Counted from the first letter of the stretch, positions 1 through 10,630 are shown. The stretch: DNA of 64,000 nucleotides from Semisulcospira habei (GCA_036245525.1 BTPG01000003.1:189990591-190054590), one strand, 5' to 3'. Numbers and translations are program-made. The notes: generated from the sequence alone by a model not told the origin.

Positions 1-60
1 CGATTGTACAGCCCCCACCAATTTTGTAGACCAACCAAGACAAGACAAACCCTTACATCG

Positions 61-112
61 GCAAGAAGAATAGATTCCCATGCTGGGGCCCATGAGAATC
101 TATCCCTCTTGC
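61..112. repeat. Family E hairpin, short degenerate copy
   Basis: The left arm begins GCAAGAAGAATAGATTCCC and the right arm ends AATCTATCCCTCTTGC, with almost no loop. It matches the family E palindrome (consensus arm GCAAGAGGCATAGATCC) but lacks the GC-rich tip. No coding content is evident. Clear TTAA-bounded ends were not found. Confidence 0.6.
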
Positions 113-818
113 TGAGTAGATAAGCGAATGCCTTCCCTCAAATGAAGGGTGCGATCTGATTTCACTGTCGGATTGTAGTACAGCGACCACCGATTGCGAC
201 ATGATCTTGGAGAGGGAATAACGCAGGACAGAATGCAAAACTATACACAGGCGCCTCCTTCCTGTTCCGTGTGAGGTACATGGATGTAAATGGGACAAGG
301 AGAAGGCACATGCAGGTGTTCATGAGCCTTCATGCCCTGCAAGCGTTCATTCAGATGACGTTAACTGCAATGGTACTTTCGTAACTGACTCCAGATTTGA
401 AAACTTTTTTTTTTTACTCGATCCCACACGGATAACTTGTCTGTCAACATCCGTGTTTCGTACGCAGCGAATCGAGGTTATCCCTAAATCAAAGGCAGGC
501 CAGTAGTGCACGGACTTCAAACATTCAGTCGACTTATCCAGACCGCGCCACTTGCAAGAGGTGTAAATATTCTAATTAGCCACTACAGATGCCCAGTGTC
601 AGAAGATGGAGTTTTGTCATTTGAGGGATTCAGCCATTAAAAGATTACATTTTTAAAATTTCTTTTATAACTTATCGGGGTATGGAGGAAAGATGTCGAT
701 TACAGTTGGATTCATACTCACTGATACACGATAACACATACATTCTTTTTCAAATAGTCGTTACTAATTGGTCAACAACAGTTCGCAGACAACAGTGAAC
801 GTGAGAAGACAGTTAAAA
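113..818. other. No gene seen
   Basis: This stretch is AT-moderate unique-looking sequence with a poly(T) run near 403-415. I see no credible reading frame, RNA gene or clear repeat beyond a weak family E-like half near 300-360. Confidence 0.5.
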
Positions 819-899
819 TTAACTCATTCTAGACGTGTCGCCTCCGGATACACGGCTTTAGCCGCGTATCTGGAGGCGGCATGTCTCGAATGAGTTTAA
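819..899. mobile_element. Family A TTAA hairpin MITE
   Basis: TTAA lies at 819-822 and again at 896-899. The sequence between is one long imperfect palindrome: left arm CTCATTCTAGACGTGTCGCC, right arm ending GTCTCGAATGAG, with a four-base loop near GCCGCG. The element is about 80 bp and non-coding. A TTAA target site plus C-Y-C terminus fits piggyBac-type MITEs (inference). Other copies are at 45241-45311 and 51116-51195, with a half copy near 54088-54150. Confidence 0.75.
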
Positions 900-1034
900 C
901 ATGCAAACACAATGTACTTAACACATGAAGTAGCTATACAACTTTACAACTTTTACCAAACTTAGCAAAACTCAAGATCGTTTTTCCATACTTGAAAGAC
1001 AATAAATTACATAGATTAAACGTGTACTTAGTTC

Positions 1035-1258
1035 TTAACCCATAACATACTGAGGCTAAAAGCTTCAAATTAGTGCGCTGTCATATGCAAGCTACATTAT
1101 AGTACTTACAGATACGGATGTAGACCAATGGCTTTAGTTCAAGGGTGGTGCCAGAATAGCTTGGCACCTAGAGGCGCTAAGCTATTCTGGCTCTATTCTA
1201 AAACTATTTTAGTCAAATTTATTTCACACACTAGTGTTTTCCGAATGATAAGGGTTAA
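1035..1258. mobile_element. Family B2 TTAA MITE with inner hairpin
   Basis: TTAA bounds the element on both sides (1035-1038 and 1255-1258), giving 224 bp. The left end is CCCATAACATACTGAGG and the right end ATGATAAGGG. The middle holds the family B palindrome (TTCAAGGGTGGTGCCAGAA), whose distal right arm is degenerate (CTCTATTCTAAAAC). Two other copies have exactly the same 224-bp length after removing later insertions. Confidence 0.8.
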
Positions 1259-1504
1259 CAGGTATAAACGTTCTCTCAGTGAAGCAATTTTGGGCATTTT
1301 TAAGGATTAGATGATATTCATCACCAATCACATTCTTTCCTCGATATACCAAGCTTTTGTCCCTGCTCAGTTTCCAGATTCAGAATGACCATGACGTGAT
1401 ACACGTAGTTCGATGATGCTGCTAAATGACGCCAAGCTATTCATGCACCACCCAACCATCATGACCAAGCCATGTCTTCTTGTAGCCTGTCATGGCTGCA
1501 TTGG

Positions 1505-1752
1505 TTAAGCTCGCCGACTGTAACCCTTTACCTGTCCTGATACACTATTGCATGAGACTATGACTATGACTATAAATTTGACTATGGCAGTTCAAGGGTA
1601 GTGCCAGAATAGCTTGGCGCCTTCAGGCGCCAAGCTATTCTGACACCACCCTTGAACTAAAATGGTTGATCTATCTCCTAATCTGTAATGTATCCTAATG
1701 TAGGACAAAAGGCTAATTTGAAATATTTCAGTCTGAGGATTTAATGGGTTAA
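1505..1752. mobile_element. Family B2-like MITE, left end uncertain
   Basis: A strong hairpin at about 1589-1662 has arms AGTTCAAGGGTAGTGCC and GGCACCACCCTTGAACT in inverse order around GGCGCC. The right end reads GAGGATTTAATGGGTTAA with TTAA at 1749-1752. The left boundary could be the TTAA at 1505-1508 or a degraded site nearer 1520. Confidence 0.6.
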
Positions 1753-1918
1753 TGTCTATCAGCCAGCTGATCGATTCTGGAACTCAATAATTAAAGATTT
1801 CCCAAAGTCACAGATGGTGTGGGGGCGGCACACCAGACGGCTAGAGGTCAAAATTAACCCCCCATTCACATCACATTGCATTAATTGACTCTGACGACCA
1901 TAGCCTAAGCCGTGATTT

Positions 1919-2115
1919 TTAACCCTCTGGCTGTCGGTAGAGTATTTTGTCGAGGTGATTCCGATTAGCCAGATTAGCTTGGCGCCTGTCGGCGAAAGCT
2001 ATTCTGGCACTGACCTTAAATTATCATGGTCGATCTGTCTCTTGCAATTGGTGCATATTCATTAGATGACGCCTCCAAAATTTGGGAAATACCACCGTCG
2101 GGCTGAATGAGTTAA
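1919..2115. mobile_element. Chimeric TTAA MITE: family D left end, family C body
   Basis: TTAA is present at 1919-1922 and 2112-2115. The first about 50 bases are a family D terminus (CCCTCTGGCTGTCGGTAGAG, then TTTTGTCGAGGTGATTCC). From about 1968 the sequence is family C hairpin and right end, finishing CGTCGGGCTGAATGAG. The two termini are therefore not inverted repeats of each other. I infer recombination or template switching between two MITE families. Confidence 0.7.
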
Positions 2116-2400
2116 GAAAAACCTTCCAATTGAGCGAACTCACGCAGATGCTTCATTTCGCAAGACAGACACGCGAGCAAAATAGAACTACCAACAGCAA
2201 AAGGGTTAGCGTCGCTCATAGACTCTGACGTCCTTAGTCTGCGATTTTCCCCGCTATGTATTACTGTAATTGGTACTCGGTAACCGCATGGGAGCAGCAA
2301 ACTGTGTAGTAAATTTGTCTCTAGTTCTATTTTCAGCTCGACTATTGGCAGGTTTCGTCAACTGACGTCACATACATTTTTATTTATTAACTTATTTATT

Positions 2401-2445
2401 TTTTATTCATTCATTCATTCATTCATTCATTCATTCATTATTTTT
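2401..2445. repeat. (ATTC)n microsatellite
   Basis: There are about ten ATTC units after a TTTATT-rich lead-in. It lies immediately upstream of a family E tandem pair. Confidence 0.85.
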
Positions 2446-2458
2446 TTAAACATTTTAT

Positions 2459-2828
2459 TGCCGAGAAAATGTGAACACCACTCAACAGCAAGAGGCATAG
2501 GTTCTCATGAGCCCCCGCAGTTGCGGGGGCTCATGAGGATCGATACCTCTTGCTGACACCACTTTAAATGCATGTTACTAGGACCGCTAGTGCTTATTGA
2601 TACTAACGAAAATTGCAGAAACACAGTCTGCGTCAGCTGGTACTGAACGGGAAAGTGTGAACACCACCCAACTGCAAGAGGAATAGGTCTTCATGAGACC
2701 CCGCAGTTGCTCATATCCCCACCTCTTACCATTTAGAATCCATGTTTCTGGGACAGCTCAGGGAGTTTGGTTTAGTCAACGAAGATTGCAGAAAGACCGT
2801 CTGCGTCCGCTGACACTGAACGGGTGAA
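2459..2828. mobile_element. Family E tandem pair
   Basis: The first unit carries a near-perfect palindrome at 2488-2553 (GCAAGAGGCATAGG to CGATACCTCTTGC, tip CCCCCGCAGTTGCGGGGG). It is followed by the E right-hand body (GTCTGCGTCAGCTGG, CTGAACGGG). A second unit starts about 186 bp later (hairpin from 2674) with a damaged right arm, and ends CACTGAACGGG at 2824. The following TGAA (2825-2828) is also the left boundary of the next MITE. Confidence 0.7.
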
Positions 2829-3048
2829 CCCATATCATACTGAGGCTAAAAGCTTCAAATTTGTACACTGCCATATGCAAGCTACATGACAGTACTTACA
2901 GATAAGGATATAGACCAATGGCTTTAGTTCAAGGGTGCTGCCAGAATAGCTTGGCGCCTAGAGGCGCCGAGCTATTCTGGCACTACCCTTGAACTATTTT
3001 AGTCAAATATATTTCACACACGGGTGTTTTCCCAATAATAAGGGTTAA
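2825..3048. mobile_element. Family B2 TTAA MITE
   Basis: The element is 224 bp, from TGAA (a mutated TTAA) at 2825 to TTAA at 3045-3048. Its left end is CCCATATCATACTGAGG and its right end AATAATAAGGG. The inner hairpin is AGTTCAAGGGTGCTGCC / GGCACTACCCTTGAACT around GGCGCC. It abuts the family E pair directly, sharing the boundary tetranucleotide. Confidence 0.8.
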
Positions 3049-3089
3049 GAAGTGGGAGTGGGTGGGGGAGGTGGAATGCAGTAAAAAGA

Positions 3090-3303
3090 TTAACTCATTG
3101 CACACCAGGTATGAAAGACCCACATTTTGGAGTTGTCCTCTGAGGACTGCATTACAATTCAGGAGACATATCGACCATGATAGTTCAAGGGTGGTGCCAG
3201 AACAGCTTGGCGCCATAGGCGCCAAGCTGTTCTGGCGCCACCCTTGAACTATCAGATGGTCGAGCCATATCTTGCTATGGTGTGTCGGGGCTGAACGAGT
3301 TAA
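3090..3303. mobile_element. Family B TTAA MITE
   Basis: TTAA lies at 3090-3093 and 3300-3303. The left end is CTCATTGCACACC and the right end GTCGGGGCTGAACGAG. The inner palindrome has GAACAGC in the left arm and its complement GCTGTTC in the right arm, where most copies have GAATAGC. This is a matched two-arm change. Confidence 0.8.
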
Positions 3304-3601
3304 AGCGAGTCTATAAGTTGACAGGCTTTTCGACCTTCAACACAATATCCTCTTTCTCCCTTCGTGAGATTGCAAGCTCAGTCGCCTGCTCCCCTTTAAA
3401 CCCTAAAAACTAACAAACAATTTCCCTTTTGTTGAGTATGCAGCTCTATTACAAGGCCAGTCGGGCCCACAAGCGCAGACCAGCAAAAACAATTATTGAC
3501 ATTTTACAGGTTTCTTCGAGAAAGAATATATAAAAAAGGAAGTGCCATTTGTGTTCTCCCTCATTCTCTCTCTGTCTCTCAATCTTCAGCACTGCTCATC
3601 T

Positions 3602-3689
3602 CTTTGGTTGTCGGAAAGGCGCTTTTTTGTCGAGGTGATTCCTACCGGAATCACCATGACAAAAATGCTACTAACAGCAAAAAGGTTAA
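3602..3689. mobile_element. Family D TTAA hairpin
   Basis: The arms are GTTGTCGGAAAGGCGC and GCTACTAACAGC, around GTGATTCCTACCGGAATCAC. TTAA is present at the right end (3686-3689). The left TTAA is not recognisable. Both arms carry GGTGATTCC where most D copies have CGATGATTCC. Confidence 0.65.
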
Positions 3690-3991
3690 CGACATCGAGC
3701 TCCCCGAAGTTTAATATTTCACTCGATTTTTTTACGAAACCACAAAAACACCTTTTTGTAGTGACACGCAAAAAAAGGCTGGCAACTGTGTGAGCTCCGT
3801 GCAAATGTTTTCATTTCGCGAGTGAGATACTCAAGCATAAAGTTTGGAGACATCATATGAAATACTACTTACGGTGAAATACTACACACCAAGGACAAAT
3901 AAAGTGTAGTGTTTACTAGCCGGGTTTCATTTTTCTGTTCGATTCCATTATATCGTCCGTCCTTGTCCTTCCGTCTATTCTCCGTCTGTTG

Positions 3992-4180
3992 TTAACTCAT
4001 TGTGCCCGAGTTACGAAATACCCACATTTTGGAGTTATCCTATGAGGACTGCATTACAATTCACGAGACAGATCGACCATAATAGTTCAAGGGTGGTGGC
4101 AGAATAGCTTGGCGCCTATAGGCGCCACGCTATTCTGCGGCACCACCCTTGAACTATCTTGCTGTGGTGTGTCGCGGGCA
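3992..4180. mobile_element. Family B MITE, right end lost
   Basis: The left TTAA is at 3992-3995, followed by CTCATTGTGCCCGAG. The hairpin (AGTTCAAGGGTGGTGGC, GGCGCCTATAGGCGCC) lies at about 4084-4157. The right side stops matching after GTGTGTCGCGGG, before the expected CTGAATGAG-TTAA. Confidence 0.7.
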
Positions 4181-4341
4181 GACATTTTTGTTTTGGTTCT
4201 CTATCTCGACGAAAGGTTAATAGGCCATTTGAAAGTACGTGTTGAAATTTTTGACATTTCGACTGTGTTAGCATGCAAACATGTGAGTGACATTATGACA
4301 CGAAACCATGTTTTGGATGCGGCCGCCGCCTTTAATTTTTC

Positions 4342-4459
4342 CAACAAACCAAGGGGAATTACTCAGCGCTGGACAACAGTTAGATCCCCTGCACCCAATC
4401 GCCAGCCCACAGGGGATCTAACTGTTGTCCAGCGCTGAGTAATTCCCCTTGGTTTGTTG
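4342..4459. repeat. Perfect 50-bp inverted repeat
   Basis: The arms 4342-4391 and 4410-4459 are exact reverse complements over 50 bp, read base by base. An 18-bp spacer separates them. The outer sequence is CAACAAACCAAGGGGAATTA and the inner end AGATCCCCTG. It has no TTAA boundary and is unrelated to families A-F. Perfect pairing implies a very recent origin or continuing arm-to-arm correction. Confidence 0.9.
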
Positions 4460-4546
4460 TACAATTCTGCCAGCGCTAGCCTCACCTATCTGGTTTGTGA
4501 GTATTTTAATTTTTCCGCTTTTCGGATGAAACCCAGAACCTACAGC

Positions 4547-4760
4547 TTAACTCCTTCAGCCCGACGGCCGTATTTCCCCAATTTTGGAGGTGTCATCTAA
4601 TGACTATGCACCAGTTGCAGGAGATGGATCGACCATGATAATTCAAGGGCAGTGTCAGATTAGTTTGGCGCCGACAGGCGCCAAGCTAATCTGACACTGC
4701 CTTTGAATTATCATGGTCGATCCATCTCCTGCTGTAGTGCATCAGGGCTGAATGGGTTAA
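4547..4760. mobile_element. Family C TTAA MITE
   Basis: TTAA lies at 4547-4550 and 4757-4760. The left end is CTCCTTCAGCCCGACGG and the right end ATCAGGGCTGAATGGG. The inner palindrome (ATTCAAGGGCAGTGTCAG around GGCGCC) carries four differences from family B, all present in both arms. The outer arm GATGGATCGACCATGAT is also paired. Confidence 0.85.
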
Positions 4761-4867
4761 CGGGATGTGCTCATAAGCGTTAAAAATCAAATTACCACTG
4801 TTCGAAAAGAGGAGTCCCGTTAGCGGAAGTGGAATGAAAACAGAAATATATCGCATACACCGAAGTT

Positions 4868-5279
4868 ACATCATCAGCGCATTAAATTGGCGCTTTATCC
4901 CAATTGAAAATCGGCGGAAAGCGCCGCCGCGAACTGAACCCAACAAGCACGCTCGTGTGAATCACGCGCATTCACTCACACACTGTACTCAAACACATAA
5001 CATTCACGTGGTGCTAAAGGCAAGCTCAAGCGAGCTACTGACGTTTTAGAAATTCAAATCGTTTTTTTTTTTTTAATTTGATTGAGTGAGCTGAAACTGA
5101 TACCAAAGTCGTGGGGGAGGAAGAGCCGGAGTACCCGGAGAAAGAACCCCCGACGGTCCGCCCGAATTAACGGTGACACTTACTAGAGGAGAAAAATCCC
5201 ACGCCGGAACCGGGTATCGAACCTCGCACCTCTAACATTGGTGGCACGCGCTTTTACCGCTGCGCCACGGACCGCCCCC
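4868..5279 (-). mobile_element. tRNA-derived SINE
   Basis: On the minus strand the head reads GGCGCAGCGGTAAAAGC (A box) and, about 40 bases on, GAGGTTCGATACCCGG (B box). These are the internal RNA polymerase III promoter elements of a tRNA-derived SINE. A body of about 330 bp follows and is shared with the copy at 21757-22180. The minus-strand 3' end lies near 4868. A poly(A) run at about 5060-5072 lies inside the body. Confidence 0.75.
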
Positions 5280-5373
5280 AGTTAGTAGCAGCAGGCTTTC
5301 AAAGCTCCAGCTTCCATTCCCTACGACGCCTTGAGCATCTTGAAATAGTTGGATATGTGCGCCTCGGAGACAC

Positions 5374-5636
5374 AATACCATACCATACCATACCATTCCA
5401 CGTAACACACATACCATACCATACCATACCATACCATACCATACCATACCATACACCATACCATACCATAACCATACCATACCATACCATACCATACCAT
5501 ACCAAACCATTCCATACCATATCATACCATACCATACCATTCGCACACCACACCACACCACACCACACCACACCACACCACACCACACCATACCATACCA
5601 TACCATACCATACCATACCATACCATACCATACCAT
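5374..5636. repeat. (CCATA)n satellite-like microsatellite
   Basis: This is a period-5 array of ATACC units with an inner (CACAC)n variant block at about 5542-5588. It is open in several frames on both strands (repeats of WYGMV or YHTIP), but this is a by-product of period 5, not a gene. Confidence 0.95.
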
Positions 5637-5929
5637 AAGCACCTTGTGGAGAAAGGCACAGATCACATATTCTGATCAAAATGTGAACATTTTCTTTCTT
5701 GGAAACACAAAATGGTCTGTTGCGAGGTTGCATGCGAACACCGCCGAGTTGGAATTCTTACGTGAATTAAAGAAAACAAAAAACATTCAATAACAGCTAT
5801 TATCTGTAAATGTTAAATTGCTCTTTGAATTCTTTACGATTTCACTAACGTTGGCCTTTAGCACAGAAGCTATCTGGGCTGTAGAACTTATCATTGTGTT
5901 CGAACGCTAGAAATTATATGAATTTAACA

Positions 5930-6137
5930 CCTTCACTGCCGGAGCACACACTCACAAACTCACACGCAAGAGGCATAGATCCTCGTGAGCCCCCGCATAT
6001 GCGGGGGCTCACGATGATCTGACTCTTGCTGACACCACTTTGTATCCATGTTCCTGGGACGTCTGGTGCTCTTCGTCGTTGAATTAACAAAAATTTCCAG
6101 AAACAAAATTTTGCCCACCACTGGCAGGAAAGGGGGT
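5930..6137. mobile_element. Family E MITE
   Basis: The left boundary TTTAACACCTTCACTGCCGG is mirrored at the right by CACTGGCAGGAAAGGGGGTT (about 6117-6137). The inner hairpin at 5966-6029 has CCTCGTGAGC paired with GCTCACG, a matched change from the usual CATGAGC. Its tip is CCCCCGCATATGCGGGGG. Confidence 0.7.
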
Positions 6138-6638
6138 TGAAGTCTTTATTGCCTGTGAATACAATTGTATCCTTGAAACCATGGAAGAAGGACATTTGCG
6201 GGTTGTCCGATCAGTGCGTTGTGCGACCAAGTTCCGTCTTCGTCGAAGAAGTACGGACATAAACGGGACCCAAATCACAGACTAGCACACATCTGGCTCT
6301 GCGAAAGACTTTAAGTCCATTGTAGTTTTATGCTTAAAGTACCTTCAGCATATTTCTTTTTGCAAATCTTGTCTTAATTTTTTTTTAAAAACTCGTTTCG
6401 TTTGTCTACATGTGCTTGTTTTACGCAATGAAGCCAAAGAGAAGTTTCCAATCCGGTTGGACAACAAAGTATTCTGAATTTGAAATCGAATTTAAATTGC
6501 AGTGAAAAGGAACATTTTCATTATAATGGAACGGAAATATCGCTTTTCACACAAATAGACTTACTGTGTCTTGCCGTCACAAGGTAGACATAGACTGGTG
6601 GTTACTTGTCCTCTGTGGGTACATTTCGGGCAAAAATT
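6138..6638. other. No gene seen
   Basis: AT-rich sequence without supported features. Short open frames are not conserved-looking. Confidence 0.45.
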
Positions 6639-6851
6639 TTAACACATTCAGCCCTGACGCATTATAGCAAGAGATGGGTCGACCATGATAATTCAAGGGT
6701 AGTTCCAGATTAGTTGGCGCCTGTCGGCGCCAAGCTAATCTGGCACTACCCTTGAATTATCATGGTCGATCCATCTCATGCAACAGGCGCATAGTCGTTA
6801 GATGACGCCTCCAAAAATTGTGAAATACGTGCGTCGGGCTGAATGAGTTAA
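6639..6851. mobile_element. Family C TTAA MITE
   Basis: TTAA lies at 6639-6642 and 6848-6851. The ends CACATTCAGCCCTGACGC and GCGTCGGGCTGAATGAG are inverted repeats. The inner palindrome carries GATTAG in both arms and ends in paired TCGACCATGATAATTCAAGG. Confidence 0.85.
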
Positions 6852-7978
6852 GATCAGGTCGGACAACTAGTCGATCTGTCTCCCGCTGTTTGGTTTCAGG
6901 GGTAGGTTGGGACGGAGAGTGGGGGGAGGGTGAGGGTGAGGGGAGGGATGGCTGGGGTGGGGGTGGGGGGGGGGTGGGTCAATGTCCAAACTCTCTCACA
7001 AACATCTTTGCACATTACTAATAAATTTATTGACTGAACTTTTGTACGGACTGCAGCATAAACGGCGATGTTGTAGACGTACAACTGTTGTTGCAAGATT
7101 GATATACATGTATTGTACCCACTCCATATTTTCCCCCTTCTTTGACTCATGTACTGATCTATAACAAGCAAATTAATTATTCATGCGATTGCTCGATATA
7201 CTTTCCTTCCCGAAAAGAGGCCCTGGCAAAGTTGTTGATGGATTCTCGAGCCAGGGTCTTACAAAATAAAACACAAAATAATGTTCTGCTGCAACACTAA
7301 TGCATCCTTTTCAATTATGACAACGTTAACACTTTGATTAATTTTAAACTTGCCGTTCTTCACCAATGCCGAAGATATTTCTCGTACGTGTACGTGCCAT
7401 CGCTGCCATCGTGTGCTTTGGCACTCGCATTCAACGTTGAAACCCGTTAAAAGCGATACAAAAGTACAAAAAGCTAAAGACACTAACCTATAACTTGAAA
7501 CATTCATTGTTGTAGATATGTAACGCAGACTAGAGTCGCGAAATGCAACATTCCAAGATTAAAAAAAAAAAAAAAAACCAAACCCACCTAAACTGTATTA
7601 GCGTAGGAGGTAGACGGAAAAACCAAACGCTCAAAATCACTCAACACAGTTAGCTCTTTTGCGTCAACAAAATCGTCGTCTGCTTCACATAGCACCTATA
7701 GTGGAGTCATGTTTTCTTGTTTGTTCGCTACTATTTTTTTTCGTTTTAAAGTTATTATCCACATTGCTGATATTGGTGTTTCATTGCTAAACTTTGCTTA
7801 TGAATTAAACTGAATTAAAATTAAAATAATTTTGTGAATATGCATATGTTTTGTTTCGGTGTGCATGACAGTCTTGGTATGCTAACCTAAAATGGTCGCA
7901 CAGAGTGGAGGGCACGAAGCGAAGGTAAAGTTTTGTTTTGGACTTGGTACATAAATTATACTGAGCAGCAGTTTGCAT
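6852..7978. other. No gene seen; G-rich tract
   Basis: A G-rich run (about 6906-6978, several GGGG blocks) could form G-quadruplexes. A poly(A) tract lies near 7561-7577. No credible coding region or repeat family was recognised here. Confidence 0.4.
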
Positions 7979-8102
7979 GATATAGTGCCGAAAACAGACA
8001 GATGTGATTACTTGACCCAATCAAAATGTTCTCGTCTTATGACTGACTCGGACATTTTGATTCGGGTCTCGTAATCACATCTGCCTGTTATCGGCACTAT
8101 AA
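7979..8102. repeat. Long imperfect hairpin, unique family
   Basis: The arms of about 52 bp begin ATATAGTGCCGAAAACAG and return as CTGTTATCGGCACTATA, enclosing GATGTGATTAC / GTAATCACATC and CAAAATGT / ACATTTTG. A loop of about 14 bp lies near 8036-8050. It directly abuts the (AAT)n tail of the next LINE. Confidence 0.75.
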
Positions 8103-8122
8103 TAATGATAATAATAATAATG

Positions 8123-8155
<33 letters not shown>

Positions 8156-8257
8156 GTAATAATAATAAGAAGAAGAAGAAGAAGAAGAAAGGAGATTTGT
8201 TAAGCGCTTATTCTAAAAGTAGCTCTAAGCGCTGATACAATGAAAAGGCTAACAGCT

Positions 8258-8351
<94 letters not shown>

Positions 8352-8355
8352 ACAT

Positions 8356-8416
<61 letters not shown>

Positions 8417-9379
8417 ACAGTGGTGATGAATTGTGCATGGCTGGGGAAATGATCTAGTAAAAGGCAGCGTTGTAGTGGTGGGTTTTGAGAAGTGATTTGA
8501 ATGAGGAGAGCGTTTGACAGTACGGACAGGGGCGGGGAGGCTGTTCCAAGTGGCGGGGCCAAGATGGGAGAATGCACGACCGCCACGTGTTTTACATTTG
8601 AAATTGGGAAGGAGAAATTTACGCCGTGTGTCAGAGGAAGAGCGGAGGGTGCGAGATGGAGTATACAGATGGAGTAAGTCAGAGGTATAGGCAGGAGAAG
8701 TCAGGCTGATAGAGTTAAAGCACATGCAGGACAGTTTATACAGAATACGGGCAGCCAGTGGAGTTCCTTAAGGGCGGGGCGGATATGGTCACGCTTGCGC
8801 ACGCGCAGAACTAAACGGGAAGCACTGTTTCAGTTGCACTCTCTGCAGTTTATCGTAGCTGGGTTTTAGGCAGGCCGGAAAGGAGGGAGTTACAGTAGTC
8901 TAACCGTGATAAAACAAAGGAAGAGACAAGGATTGCAGTTGCTTTGGGCGTCAGATACTGTCTAACAATGCTAATGCGCCGAAGTCCAATAAAAGCTGAT
9001 CTTCACATATGATTAACATACTTATCCATTTTGAGGTCTCTGTCAATGAGAACACCAGGGTTTTTGACACTCAGTCAGATAAAGTGATTTGATTTTGACA
9101 GACAGAGATGTAACTGGGAAGACAGGACAACTGCGAAGGACGCACACCATCTGTGATAAGCATGGAATCTGTTTTACCATCATTTAGCTGGAGTTTATTG
9201 CTAATCATCCAGTCTTTAACTTCTGTCAGACAGTTTTCCATGTTGGAAACTAAACGACCAGCTTTAGGAACGGGACCAGAATTGTGCAACGGTGTGTCAT
9301 CAGCGAACATATGATGTCTAACAGAGTACTTTGAAAAAATAGTAGCTAACGTCACTATATCAAGCACAATGCTGCTCAA
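8101..9379 (-). mobile_element. CR1/L2-like LINE fragment, 5' truncated
   Basis: Read on the minus strand, 9379-9071 encodes an RT catalytic segment (HHMFADDTPLHNSG, then KDWMISNKLQLNDGKT). The 8725-8440 part encodes a CR1/L2-type C-terminus (LYTPSRTLRSS, RAFSHLGPATWNSLP). The 3' UTR contains a long (TG)n expansion, AAGCGCTT-type motifs and an (ATT)n tail at 8101-8190. Reading frames are broken. The 5' truncation abuts the ATAAT microsatellite. Confidence 0.75.
8262..8413. repeat. (CA)n microsatellite inside LINE 3' UTR
   Basis: Two (CA)n blocks are separated by AAACAACATACG. They lie between the LINE coding end and its tail, so the repeat expanded within the 3' UTR. Confidence 0.9.
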
Positions 9380-9885
9380 TATAATATAATATAATATAAT
9401 ATAATATAATATAATATAATATAATATAATATAATATAATATAATATAATATAATATAATATAATATAATATAATATAATATAATATAATATAATATAAT
9501 ATAATATAATATAATATAATATAATATAATATTACTTACGCCTGTCACCCCTCCCCGGGTATAGGCCGTCGACGAGAGACCTCCAGCGATTCCTGTCCAT
9601 AATATAATATAATATAATATAATATAATATAATATAATATAATATAATATAATATAATATAATATAATATAATATAATATAATATAATATAATATAATAT
9701 AATATAATATAATATAATATAATATAACATAATATAACATAACATAACATAATATAATATAATATAATATAATATAATATAATATAATATAATATAATAT
9801 AATATAATATAATATAATATAATATAATATAATATAATATAATATAATATAATATAATATAATATAATAATATAATATAATATAA
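9379..9885. repeat. (ATAAT)n microsatellite, about 0.5 kb
   Basis: This is a period-5 array with a few ATAAC variants near 9727-9750. It is interrupted once by a 67-bp retrotransposon 3' end (9532-9598). Open frames of YYIIL repeats are an artefact of the period. Confidence 0.95.
9532..9598 (-). mobile_element. RTE (SR2-like) 3' terminus inside microsatellite
   Basis: On the minus strand this reads GGACAGGAATCGCTGGAGG on to GGGGTGACAGGCGTAAGTAA. It matches the last about 65 bases of the RTE copies at 17939-21221 and 33690-36992. It is extremely 5' truncated and flanked on both sides by the same ATAAT repeat. Confidence 0.9.
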
Positions 9886-9899
9886 AAACACTTGTTAGT

Positions 9900-10412
9900 G
9901 ACATTCTACACACACACATATATTTAACCCATTGCCGGTCCTAAGCCCGGATGAGAAAGGAGGAGGGAAAACCCACGTCAAATCTACAAACCACCATGCT
10001 ACAGTTGATTGCTGTTAACTACGCCAAAACTACTAGTCCCCGATCACTTCAGTGCCAGTGGGACAGTAAACTGGAAAGAACAACAAGTGTCTGCAGAGCA
10101 TGTAAAATGCAGAGACATCGCAAACAAAGAAAGAACAAGTACAACGCACTTTATTATTGTTCTTTCTGAGTCTGTTAATTTCTGTGTTGGATATTGCTTT
10201 ATACACACATTTGTCTGAAGTGACGTTCCCTAAAGCTGTGTCAACCTTTAACCTTTTATTTGTGGTAAGGGTAGCGGTGTACACATTTACATTCCTTGCT
10301 AACCTTTTCCTTTCAGACAGCAGATAGATAAGTGTTTGGTGGCAAAGTCGTAAACGATTTTCTTGCGACACACATTTGACTAAAACCCTAGGACCATTCG
10401 CACCGACCCCGG
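9900..10412. other. No gene seen
   Basis: Mixed sequence without recognisable motif. Overlapping short frames on both strands have no family signature. Confidence 0.4.
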
Positions 10413-10523
10413 GGCCAATTGCAAGATTGCGCTTAGGCAGCCACTAAGCCAGGTGCTCCGCTATATAGCGGAGCACCTGGCTTAGTGGCTGGCTCAGGAC
10501 TAAGCGCACTCATGCAAATGGCC
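10413..10523. mobile_element. Family F hairpin element
   Basis: This 111-bp palindrome has ends GGCCAATTGCAAGATTGCGC and GCGCACTCATGCAAATGGCC. Its core pairs CCACTAAGCCAGGTGCTCC across a TATA tip. The same core occurs at 24321-24410 and 53443-53714. No TTAA boundary is present, so this is a separate MITE group. Confidence 0.75.
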
Positions 10524-10630
10524 GTCGATATTTACACAAACCCACCAACACTATACACACACTCTAAAACCAACAACCCGCGATTCCCTCTGTCTGAGGC
10601 TATTGAAAAAGGACAGAGTTCATTCTAACA

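Noticed and set aside
2488..2553. Rho-independent terminator or riboswitch
   Set aside because: The hairpin is a dispersed element in eukaryotic DNA with no adjacent gene; bacterial signals do not apply.
5232..5733. Open frames of about 144 codons rich in W, Y and M
   Set aside because: They are produced by the (CCATA)n pentamer array, with frames cycling through the same motif.
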